Under the pieces are notes generated by a model. That model saw only the letters and a list, made by a program, of their open reading frames with translations. It made no database searches and was not told where the DNA came from. A program made the position numbers and the translations under genes. 53,908 bases of DNA, from assembly GCA_003979155.1 (NCBI GenBank), contig RYWL01000003.1:1-53908 (forward strand), read 5' to 3'. Below are positions 46,858 through 53,908 of the stretch, in pieces (position 1 is the stretch's first letter; every line of letters starts with the position of its first letter). This DNA is from Muribaculaceae bacterium (GTDB lineage Bacteria; Bacteroidota; Bacteroidia; Bacteroidales; Muribaculaceae).

Positions 46858-47829
46858 ATGACAATGCCACTGATAAAAACTCTTGTTCTTTCAATAATCT
46901 CAATAGCAAGCGTGCTCGGTCTCTCGGCCCGTACGCCCGTCGAACGTCACGGCCGGCTACGCGTAGAAGGCACTCAGATAGTGAACAGCTACGGCGAGCC
47001 CGTCCAGCTCCGCGGTGTGAGCATGGGCTGGCACAATATGTGGCCGCGGTTTTACAAGCCGGGTACTGTGACGAGTCTCGCCAACGACTGGAGTGCCGAC
47101 CTTGTGCGCTGCTCTATCGGCGTAGCTCATCTTGGAAGCGGGTTCGACTGCGACAGCATCGCTGCCTACGCTGCCGTCGACAGCATTGTGCAGGGCGCAC
47201 TCGACAATGGTGTATATGTGCTTGTCGACTTCCACAGCCACCCCAACAAGCTCGACAACGCAAAACGCTTCTTTTCACATGTGGCATCGAAATACAGCAA
47301 TGTCCCCAACCTGATGTATGAAATCTGGAATGAACCCACAGAGGTAAGCTGGGACGAATGCAAAGAATATGCCGAGCAACTGATTCCGCTAATCCGCAGC
47401 CTCAGTCCGGAGGCAATTGTGGTAGTACCTACCCCACGCTGGGACCAGGAGGTCGACAAAGCGGCCGACAATCCTGTCTCCGGTTACAAAAACCTGCTTT
47501 ATTCGCTTCACTATTATGCAGCAACTCACACACAGTGGCTTCGCGACAAAGCCGACTACGCCCTTTCGAAAGGATTACCTCTGATTATGAGTGAATGTGC
47601 CGGCATGGAGCACACCGGCGACGGAGTCATAAATCCGAAAGAATGGGACGAATGGATGCAATACGCCGACCGCAACGGCATAAGCTGGGTGGCGTGGAGC
47701 ATCAGCGACAAAGACGAGACCTGCTCAATGCTCAGGCCGTCGGCGGCCGACGATGGCCGCTATTGGAAAGACAGCGACCTCAAGCCCTGGGCCGTGCTCG
47801 TGCGACACTATCTCCGACGCGGCAGATAA
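46858..47829 (+). CDS. GH5-family endoglucanase-like glycoside hydrolase
   Basis: A protein of 323 residues with a signal peptide (MTMPLIKTLVLSIISIASVLGLSA), so exported to the periplasm or beyond. It is a complete (beta/alpha)8 GH5 domain. Acid/base Glu159 lies in YEIWNEP and nucleophile Glu246 in LIMSECAG; LRGVSMGWHN and WVAWSISDKDE are also typical of the GH5_2 cellulase type. The likely substrate is a beta-1,4-glucan or mixed-linkage glucan. It stands alone, with no SusC/SusD pair or binding module nearby, so it is not part of a visible polysaccharide utilisation locus. Confidence 0.9.
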   Translation: MTMPLIKTLVLSIISIASVLGLSARTPVERHGRLRVEGTQIVNSYGEPVQLRGVSMGWHNMWPRFYKPGTVTSLANDWSADLVRCSIGVAHLGSGFDCDSIAAYAAVDSIVQGALDNGVYVLVDFHSHPNKLDNAKRFFSHVASKYSNVPNLMYEIWNEPTEVSWDECKEYAEQLIPLIRSLSPEAIVVVPTPRWDQEVDKAADNPVSGYKNLLYSLHYYAATHTQWLRDKADYALSKGLPLIMSECAGMEHTGDGVINPKEWDEWMQYADRNGISWVAWSISDKDETCSMLRPSAADDGRYWKDSDLKPWAVLVRHYLRRGR

Positions 47830-47918
47830 AAGCACACAGGCTCACAACCTTTACGACTGCCGGGGCGTTTGTTCTTACTGAATAAAGCCCCCCTTAAATA
47901 AATTATTAACAAACATAC

Positions 47919-48431
47919 ATGTCCATGATTAGAAAACTCGCACTACTGGCTGTGATGATACTCGGCGTAATATCGGCTTCGGCGATAATTCCGCTCGACA
48001 AATACAGCATAAACCGCAAAGACTTGCCACAGGCCGCACGCGAGATGCTCGATGAGAATTTTCCAAAGGCAAAAGTGAGCATGATAAAGGTAGACAAACA
48101 CTTGCTGAAACGGACAGATTACGATGTCAAGCTCACCAACGGCACCAAAATCGAGTTCAGCAACAAAGGCCGGTGGACGCTTGTCGACTGCAAAAAGAAA
48201 AGCGTGCCCGAATCACTTGTCCCCAAAGCTATCCGCAGCAATGTGGCAAAAAAATATCCCGGAGAAAAGATTGTGCGCATAAGCCGCTCGACCCTATACT
48301 ATGTCATCGGACTCGCCAACGGCAAAGAGCTTAAATACGACCTGCTCGGCATATTCCAGTGCGAACTTACACCTAAGGAAGCAGAGCAATTCGAGGCCGA
48401 CGCTCTTGCCGAAGCCGACAGCGACGAATAA
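47919..48431 (+). CDS. PepSY-like periplasmic protein
   Basis: A protein of 170 residues with a signal peptide (IRKLALLAVMILGVISASA). Two PepSY-like units follow (about 35-95 and 105-160), each with a helix then strands (AREMLDENFPKAKVSMIK and AIRSNVAKKYPGEKIVRIS). The C-terminus is acidic. Such small proteins are abundant in Bacteroidota, and a protease-inhibitor-like role has been suggested for PepSY domains. Either ATG at 47919 or 47925 can serve as start. Confidence 0.8.
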   Translation: MSMIRKLALLAVMILGVISASAIIPLDKYSINRKDLPQAAREMLDENFPKAKVSMIKVDKHLLKRTDYDVKLTNGTKIEFSNKGRWTLVDCKKKSVPESLVPKAIRSNVAKKYPGEKIVRISRSTLYYVIGLANGKELKYDLLGIFQCELTPKEAEQFEADALAEADSDE

Positions 48432-48513
48432 ACACCGACATACTTAAAATCAAATAAAGACAAGTTGCAAAATTTATTCTGTCAAAGACCCGACAGAACT
48501 CATTGTTTTTTCT

Positions 48514-48521
48514 TACCTTTG
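48514..48521 (+). promoter_or_regulatory. -7 element for the membrane protein / M48 protease pair
   Basis: TACCTTTG matches TAnnTTTG exactly, 33 nt before the ATG at 48555. No TTG at the expected -33 distance. It makes the longer reading that begins at 48465 unlikely. Confidence 0.5.
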
Positions 48522-48554
48522 TACCGTCGAACATCTGACATCTGTTTCTGCGGC

Positions 48555-49127
48555 ATGAAATCGGGCATATTGAAGAATATCGTCACTGCTTTAATTGTCA
48601 CTCTCGCAGTGTCGGGCATCGGTACATGCCTGGCATTGCGCACTCTCACCTTAGTCGACACATGGATTGTAGCCGCAATCGCTGTCTGCGCCGCTTTTCC
48701 GCTCACCGCCGCACTGACACGAAACAGCAATCTTTTCAACTTCTCGAAAAAATCACTGCGCCTCGCCATATGGCAGATAATCGTCACCTCGCTTCTTTGC
48801 GGTGCCTTTTATGGCGTGAACTACGCCGGCGCCGACGAAGACCATACCACAACGGCCGACGCCACAGTAGAGCGCAGATACTATAAGGAGCGACAGCGCA
48901 CACGACGCGTGGGACGCGGACGATACGTAGCCACCGGCGAAAAATACAAGCTCCACTACGCCGACATCAGAATTGCCGACGGACATCTTGTGACAATACA
49001 ACTCACTCAAAGCCAGACAAACAGCATCCGCAACGGACAGCCCCTCGAGGTAAGCATTGCCAAAGGCCTGCTCGGTGTGCCTGTTGTATTACGGAACAGC
49101 ATACTTAAACATCATTCCACGATATGA
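48555..49127 (+). CDS. Membrane protein of unknown function coupled to an M48 protease
   Basis: A protein of 190 residues. Three predicted membrane helices (around ILKNIVTALIVTLAVSGIGTC-type, TWIVAAIAVCAAFPLTA and LAIWQIIVTSLLCGAFYGV) are followed by a basic segment (YYKERQRTRRVGRGR) and a small beta-rich domain (KLHYADIRIADGHLVTIQL). I do not recognise the family. Its last codons overlap the M48 protease start (ATGA), so the two are very likely made together. Confidence 0.75.
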   Translation: MKSGILKNIVTALIVTLAVSGIGTCLALRTLTLVDTWIVAAIAVCAAFPLTAALTRNSNLFNFSKKSLRLAIWQIIVTSLLCGAFYGVNYAGADEDHTTTADATVERRYYKERQRTRRVGRGRYVATGEKYKLHYADIRIADGHLVTIQLTQSQTNSIRNGQPLEVSIAKGLLGVPVVLRNSILKHHSTI

Positions 49128-49918
49128 AACGCATCTTTGTCAAATTTCTCACATTAGCATTTCTGCTTTCGATAGCCTTCGAGGCTCCCGCACAGTTCAA
49201 TCTCAAAAAAGCCGTAAGCGGTGCCGCAAAAGCCGCTCAGGCCGCAACACTGACCGATGCCCAAATGGCAGCATATGTCAAAGAATCGGTAGACTGGATG
49301 GACAAGAACAACCCCGTGCTCCCCGAAGACGACCCCTACACCATACGCCTGCGAAAGCTCACCGAAGGCATTACCGATGCCGACGGCATTCCTCTCAACT
49401 TCAAAGTATACAACGTTATCGATGTAAACGCATTTGCCTGTCCCGACGGCAGCGTGCGTGTGTTTGCAGCACTTATGGACATCATGAGCGACGATGAGCT
49501 CCTCGGCATTATCGGACATGAAATAGGCCACGTGCTCAAACGCCACTCCAAAAACGCATTCCGCACACAGCTCCTCACCGACGCGCTCAAAGACGGCGTA
49601 GCATCGACCGGTGGCAAGGCCGCCGCACTCACAGAGTCGCAGCTCGGAGCAATCACCCAGTCGCTCATCAATGCAAAATACTCCCAGAAGCAAGAAAACG
49701 AAGCCGATGACTGCGGCTACGATTTCCTTGTGGCAAATGGCAAAAACCCCTGGGGTATGGTAATGGCATTTGAAAAATTCCTCTCCATGGAATCGGGACA
49801 GGGAAGCAACTCTTACGTGCAGAAGATGTTTTCTTCGCACCCAGAAACCCAGGCCCGCATAAAAAAAATGACACAACGCTGCGAAAAAGACAACTACCAA
49901 CGCCCGGCCGCAGAATAA
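49124..49918 (+). CDS. M48-family periplasmic zinc metalloprotease
   Basis: A protein of 264 residues with a signal peptide (IFVKFLTLAFLLSIAFEAPA) and no membrane span, so soluble periplasmic or outer-membrane associated like BepA/LoiP/YcaL. The zinc site is intact: HEIGH at 132-136 plus Glu193 in the QENEADDCGYDF helix. The C-terminal SHPETQARIKKM is also typical. Homologues degrade misassembled outer-membrane proteins; the target here is unknown. It has no TPR extension. Followed by the frd promoter. Confidence 0.92.
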   Translation: MKRIFVKFLTLAFLLSIAFEAPAQFNLKKAVSGAAKAAQAATLTDAQMAAYVKESVDWMDKNNPVLPEDDPYTIRLRKLTEGITDADGIPLNFKVYNVIDVNAFACPDGSVRVFAALMDIMSDDELLGIIGHEIGHVLKRHSKNAFRTQLLTDALKDGVASTGGKAAALTESQLGAITQSLINAKYSQKQENEADDCGYDFLVANGKNPWGMVMAFEKFLSMESGQGSNSYVQKMFSSHPETQARIKKMTQRCEKDNYQRPAAE

Positions 49919-49957
49919 GCGATTAACACTTGCACCGACAGTTTTTAAGATAATAAG

Positions 49958-49988
49958 TTGCACTAATTGTTTAAAAGAGCTAAATTTG
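49958..49988 (+). promoter_or_regulatory. Promoter of frdCAB
   Basis: TTG (49958-49960), 20 nt, perfect TAAATTTG (49981-49988). The leader to frdC is about 80 nt. Confidence 0.85.
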
Positions 49989-50074
49989 CAAAATAAAACT
50001 CTGTGCTCCACGGCGCAGAGATTTCGCACCGCAATAAACAAACAATTAATATTCAATCCAAAAACAATCATCTT

Positions 50075-51130
50075 ATGTGGTTAACATGCTCATCTATAGG
50101 ACGTAAGTTCGTGATGGCCCTCACCGGCATCTGCTTGGTCCTATTCGTAACATTTCACGTGTTGATGAACGCAGTGGCACTTATCTGGCCCGGCGCATAT
50201 AACGCCGTGTGTGAGTTTCTCGGTGCAAACTGGTACGCGCTTGTTGCGTCGCTCGGCCTTGCAGCCCTGTTCATCATCCATATCATTTACGCCCTCTGGC
50301 TCACAGTGCAGAACCGCAGAGCCCGCGGCGTAGACCGCTATGCCGTCAGCGCACACTATCCCGGCGTTGAATGGTCGTCGAAGAACATGCTCGTTCTCGG
50401 CATCGTTGTGCTCGCCTTCCTCGTGGTACACATGGTACAGTTCTGGTCAAAGATGCAGCTTCAGGAACTCCTGTCGCACAATCTTTCAGCCTACCCCACA
50501 GTAAATGGCCTCATCGCCGACCCCGCTTACGGCACACTCTTCCTCGAGCTTGCCTTCTCGCAATGGTACACCCCCGTTATCTACATCATCGGCTTCATCG
50601 CTCTCTGGTTCCACATGAACCACGGCTTCTGGTCGATGTTCCAGACCATAGGCTGGAATAACAACACATGGCTTCCCCGTCTCAAGAAAATCGCCCTCTG
50701 GTGGACTTCGATTGTTGTAGCTCTTTTCATCGCACAGGCAATTGTATTCACAGTTCGTGCTAACCAGAACTACTACACAACAAACGAAGCTCTCGTTGAG
50801 CAGTACGCCAAAGGTCTCGCTGAGCGCGCCGAAGAACCCGTGACCAAATTCATGGAAAGCTGGCAGGCCCTGCAGCAGCAGGCTATGTATGGCGGACAGC
50901 AGGTTATGGAGCAGTTCATCGCCGAAAACGGTCAGAAATACCTCGACGAGCTCGCACCAATCGCCGACGCTGCCAAAGCAATGCCCGCAGCTTCTACCGA
51001 CCGCTACCTCTCGACTGCTATCCAGATTGTGGACATGCTCCGCGAACATGTGCAGCAGGCCGCTCCCGCACAGGAAACAGTCGCTGTTGAAGAAACAGTA
51101 GTTGAGGAAACAACCGATTCTATAAACTAA
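50075..51130 (+). CDS. frdC: Fumarate reductase / succinate dehydrogenase cytochrome b subunit with an extended tail
   Basis: Membrane anchor of the menaquinol:fumarate reductase. The start [11 protein letters not shown] is preferred over an ATG 72 bp upstream. Five predicted helices with candidate heme-ligand His (for example His28 in TFHVLMN) occupy about residues 1-228, the normal full length of this diheme subunit. A further 123 residues follow: helical Gln/Glu/Ala-rich sequence (about 229-325) and an acidic Val/Glu/Thr tail. The extension has no known function. Order C-A-B is that of Bacteroides and Wolinella; in Bacteroides the enzyme mainly runs as fumarate reductase in anaerobic respiration. 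Confidence 0.93.
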   Translation: MWLTCSSIGRKFVMALTGICLVLFVTFHVLMNAVALIWPGAYNAVCEFLGANWYALVASLGLAALFIIHIIYALWLTVQNRRARGVDRYAVSAHYPGVEWSSKNMLVLGIVVLAFLVVHMVQFWSKMQLQELLSHNLSAYPTVNGLIADPAYGTLFLELAFSQWYTPVIYIIGFIALWFHMNHGFWSMFQTIGWNNNTWLPRLKKIALWWTSIVVALFIAQAIVFTVRANQNYYTTNEALVEQYAKGLAERAEEPVTKFMESWQALQQQAMYGGQQVMEQFIAENGQKYLDELAPIADAAKAMPAASTDRYLSTAIQIVDMLREHVQQAAPAQETVAVEETVVEETTDSIN

Positions 51131-51147
51131 TAATTCCGCTCAGAGAT

Positions 51148-53175
51148 ATGGCACAGACACTCAACCTTGAGGGTATGATAGATTCTACCCCCATCATGCA
51201 GGAATTCGCCGACGTCGAAACCGGCAACAAGCCCGAGTACACCATCGACTCTAAGATTCCCGAAGGTCCCATCGCTGAGAAATGGACCAACTACAAAGCT
51301 CACCAGCACCTTGTAAACCCCGCCAACAAGCGCAACCTCGACATCATCGTCGTTGGTACAGGCCTTGCAGGCGCTTCAGCCGCGTCTACACTCGGCGAAC
51401 TCGGTTTCAACGTATATAACTTCTGCATTCAGGACAGCCCCCGCCGCGCTCACTCGATTGCCGCACAGGGTGGTATCAATGCAGCCAAAAACTATCAGAA
51501 CGACGGCGACTCTGTTTACCGTCTCTTCTACGACACAGTAAAAGGCGGTGACTTCCGCTCGCGCGAAGCCAACGTTTACCGTCTGGCCGAAGTGTCTAAC
51601 AACATCATCGACCAGTGCGTTGCACAAGGTGTTCCCTTCGCTCGCGAATACGGCGGCCTCCTCGCCAACCGTTCGTTTGGCGGCGCTCAGGTAAGCCGTA
51701 CTTTCTACGCTAAAGGCCAGACCGGCCAGCAGCTCCTCCTCGGCGCCTACAGCTCGCTCAACCGCCAGATTCAGAAAGGCACTGTCAAGTCGTTCACACG
51801 CCGCGAAATGCTCGATGTTGTCATCATCGACGGCCGCGCTCGCGGTATCATCGTCCGCAACCTCGTCACCGGCGAAATCGAGCGCTACGCCGCTCATGCA
51901 GTTGTGCTCGCCACTGGCGGTTACGGCCGTGCCTTCTTCCTCTCGACCAACGCCATGGGCTGCAACGGCTCTGCCGCTGTACAGGCTTTCAAGAAAGGCG
52001 CTTACCTGGCAAACCTCGCCTTCACTCAGATTCACCCCACCTGTATCCCCGTTCACGGCGAAGACCAGAGCAAGCTCACACTTATGAGCGAATCGCTCCG
52101 TAACGACGGCCGCATATGGGTGCCTGCAAAGAAAGAAGATGCCGAAGCTATCCGCGCCGGCAAGAAGAAACCGACCGATATTCCCGACGAAGACCGCGAC
52201 TTCTACCTCGAACGCCGCTATCCCGCTTTCGGCAACCTCTGCCCCCGCGACATCGCTTCGCGTGCCGCTAAAGAACGTTGCGACGCCGGCTATGGTGTAG
52301 GTACCGGCAACGCCGTATACCTCGACTTCAAATACGCCATCCAGCGCCTCGGAGCAGACGTAGTACGCGACCGCTACGGCAACCTCTTCGACATGTATCA
52401 GATGATTTCGGACGACAACCCCTACGAAACTCCCATGATGATTTTCCCCGCAAGCCACTACACCATGGGCGGTATCTGGGTTGACTACGAACTCCAGACT
52501 TCTGTAAAGGGCCTCTTCGCTATCGGCGAATGCAACTTCTCGGACCACGGCGCAAACCGTCTCGGCGCATCGGCCCTCATGCAGGGTCTTGCCGACGGAT
52601 ACTTCGTTATCCCCTACACAATGCAGAACTACCTCAGCGACCAGATCAAGGTGCCCCGCTTCAAAACTTCGGCACCCGAATTCGACAAAGCCGAGGCCGA
52701 CGTCCGCGCTCGCATCCAGAAGCTCATGGACATCAAGGGCACAAAGAGCCCCGATGAAATCCACAAACGTCTCGGACACGTAATGTGGAACCTCGTAGGC
52801 ATGGGCCGCACACTCCAGAGCCTTGTGAAAGCTCTCGAAGAAATCGAAGAAGTCAAGAAGGAATTCTACACCGACCTCCGCATCGTAGGTAAGGCCGACG
52901 ACCTCAACACCGAGCTCGAAAAGGCTCTCCGCCTCGAAGACTTCCTCGTGATTGCAAAAATGATGGCTATCGACGCCCTCAACCGCAACGAATCGTGCGG
53001 TGCTCACTTCCGCGAAGAATACCAGACCCCCGACGGAGAAGCAGCTCGTCGCGACGACAAATACATGTATGTAAGCTGCTGGAAATATACCGGCGACGGC
53101 GAGAAGCCCATACTTATCAAAGAGCCTCTCAACTACGAAGCCATAAAGGTACAGACCCGTAACTATAAATCCTAA
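51148..53175 (+). CDS. frdA: Fumarate reductase flavoprotein subunit
   Basis: Catalytic subunit of 675 residues on the cytoplasmic face, interconverting fumarate and succinate. The FAD-binding [16 protein letters not shown] leads to His102 in [11 protein letters not shown], the covalent FAD attachment residue. Active-site elements are [17 protein letters not shown] with its catalytic Arg, and [21 protein letters not shown] closes the FAD site. About 25 residues longer at the N-terminus than many homologues. 17 bp after frdC. Confidence 0.96.
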   Translation: MAQTLNLEGMIDSTPIMQEFADVETGNKPEYTIDSKIPEGPIAEKWTNYKAHQHLVNPANKRNLDIIVVGTGLAGASAASTLGELGFNVYNFCIQDSPRRAHSIAAQGGINAAKNYQNDGDSVYRLFYDTVKGGDFRSREANVYRLAEVSNNIIDQCVAQGVPFAREYGGLLANRSFGGAQVSRTFYAKGQTGQQLLLGAYSSLNRQIQKGTVKSFTRREMLDVVIIDGRARGIIVRNLVTGEIERYAAHAVVLATGGYGRAFFLSTNAMGCNGSAAVQAFKKGAYLANLAFTQIHPTCIPVHGEDQSKLTLMSESLRNDGRIWVPAKKEDAEAIRAGKKKPTDIPDEDRDFYLERRYPAFGNLCPRDIASRAAKERCDAGYGVGTGNAVYLDFKYAIQRLGADVVRDRYGNLFDMYQMISDDNPYETPMMIFPASHYTMGGIWVDYELQTSVKGLFAIGECNFSDHGANRLGASALMQGLADGYFVIPYTMQNYLSDQIKVPRFKTSAPEFDKAEADVRARIQKLMDIKGTKSPDEIHKRLGHVMWNLVGMGRTLQSLVKALEEIEEVKKEFYTDLRIVGKADDLNTELEKALRLEDFLVIAKMMAIDALNRNESCGAHFREEYQTPDGEAARRDDKYMYVSCWKYTGDGEKPILIKEPLNYEAIKVQTRNYKS

Positions 53176-53189
53176 TTTCTACCCACGCG

Positions 53190-53225
53190 GCGGAGGCCGG
53201 CAAGCTTTCGCTTAAATGCCTCCGC
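53190..53225 (+). promoter_or_regulatory. Hairpin between frdA and frdB
   Basis: A perfect 8-bp stem GCGGAGGC / GCCTCCGC, with an inner AAGC/GCTT stem (53202-53213) capped by TTTC. There is no T-tract, so a role in mRNA processing or stability is more likely than termination. The frdB ATG lies 24 nt further. Confidence 0.55.
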
Positions 53226-53248
53226 TACCAAAGAATCAACATCGTAAA

Positions 53249-53908
53249 ATGGAACATACTATCAGCGTAAAACTGAAAATTTGGCGTCAACGTGGTCCCA
53301 AAGAAAAAGGACAGTTCGTCAACTATGCCCTCGACAACGTGTCGACCGGCAGCAGCTTCCTCGAAATGCTTGATATGCTCAACCAGCAGCTTGTTGAAAA
53401 AGGCGAAGAGCCTGTAGTTTTCGACAACGACTGCCGCGAAGGCATCTGCGGCATGTGCTCTCTCTACATCAACGGACACCCCCACGGTCCCGTACAGGGG
53501 ATAACAACCTGCCAGCTCCACATGCGTAAGTTCAACGACGGCGACACTATCACCATCGAACCTTGGCGCTCGGCTGCATTCCCCGTTATCCGCGACCTCA
53601 TGGTCGACCGCACTGCCTTCGACAAGATACAGCAGGCCGGCGGTTACGTTTCGTTCAACTGCGGCGGTGCTCCCGACGCAAACGATATGCCAATCAGCAA
53701 AACCGTTGCCGACACCGCAATGGACTCCGCTACATGCATCGGATGCGGCGCATGTGTCGCTGCCTGCAAAAACGGCTCGGCCATGCTTTTCGTTTCAGCT
53801 AAGGTCAGCCAGTTCGCACTCCTCCCCCAGGGCCAGGTAGAACGCAAGCGTCGCGCTCGCGCAATGGTACGCAAAATGGACGAACTCGGTTTCGGTAACT
53901 GCACAAAC
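53249..53908 (+). CDS. frdB: Fumarate reductase iron-sulfur subunit, 3' end outside the window
   Basis: Electron-transfer subunit between flavin and heme; 220 codons are present. The N-terminal plant-type ferredoxin domain binds [2Fe-2S] through Cys62, Cys67, Cys70 and Cys88 (CREGICGMC). The C-terminal domain shows CxxCxxCxxxC at 163/166/169/173, and Cys218 in GFGNCTN begins the next cluster motif, whose remainder is cut off. The reading frame is open to the last base. Confidence 0.95.
   Translation, partial: MEHTISVKLKIWRQRGPKEKGQFVNYALDNVSTGSSFLEMLDMLNQQLVEKGEEPVVFDNDCREGICGMCSLYINGHPHGPVQGITTCQLHMRKFNDGDTITIEPWRSAAFPVIRDLMVDRTAFDKIQQAGGYVSFNCGGAPDANDMPISKTVADTAMDSATCIGCGACVAACKNGSAMLFVSAKVSQFALLPQGQVERKRRARAMVRKMDELGFGNCTN

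Noticed and set aside
51376-53007. 543-codon minus-strand ORF opposite frdA
   Set aside because: An antisense shadow caused by strong codon bias in a conserved gene; no recognisable protein features.
1-53908. tRNA, rRNA, CRISPR array, insertion sequence, integrase or attachment site
   Set aside because: I scanned the intergenic regions and protein list and saw no cloverleaf, repeat-spacer array, transposase or phage gene.

Overview
The window looks like a Bacteroidota chromosome segment, most likely Bacteroidales and probably Muribaculaceae. The lineage below phylum is inference. Signs visible in the sequence are repeated promoters of the Bacteroidota type (TTG or TTTG about 18-22 nt before TAnnTTTG), A-rich rather than AGGAGG-type start regions, secreted proteins with type IX secretion-like C-terminal tails, a FrdC-FrdA-FrdB fumarate reductase operon, and a str-S10-spc-alpha ribosomal cluster without tuf. 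Bases 1-19 are not genomic: they match the 19-bp Tn5 mosaic-end (Nextera) adapter, so the contig begins at a library artefact.

Layout. (1) 20-5333, minus strand: a TMEM260/DUF2723-type membrane glycosyltransferase, a NodB-type deacetylase and a truncated queG, tightly packed. (2) 5739-24165, minus strand: 32 genes from rpsL to rplQ in one direction, read from a consensus promoter at 24323-24354 and closed by a terminator at 5671-5716. (3) 24587-27484: a small membrane protein facing an rnz-tadA-lpxB operon. (4) 27728-31159: a large secreted modular protein. (5) 31419-37016: a MacAB/TolC-like efflux operon with two different permease genes, ended by a strong hairpin. (6) 37329-42351: two more secreted proteins with sorting-type tails. 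(7) 42557-46628, minus strand: asnS, then a TolC-like protein, a GNAT/FemAB-like protein and a GYF/TM2 protein that look like one operon. (8) 46858-49918: a GH5 glucanase, a PepSY-like periplasmic protein, and a membrane protein coupled to an M48 protease. (9) 50075-53908: frdC, frdA and the first 220 codons of frdB, which runs off the end.

The most interesting signal is inside the ribosomal cluster. Its genes are separated by about 60 bp or less, except for three long spacers of 207, 135 and 283 bp. These lie directly upstream of rpsG (S7), rpsH (S8) and rpsD (S4), the three primary 16S rRNA-binding proteins known in E. coli to autoregulate the str, spc and alpha operons. Each spacer folds on paper into several perfect stems. 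The rpsD spacer is closed by a 10-bp perfect inverted repeat that begins in the rpsK stop codon and ends 5 nt before the rpsD start. These are good candidates for lineage-specific autoregulatory leaders.

I see no tRNA, rRNA, CRISPR array, insertion sequence, prophage or attachment site. Several very long ORFs antisense to real genes are composition artefacts and are left out.
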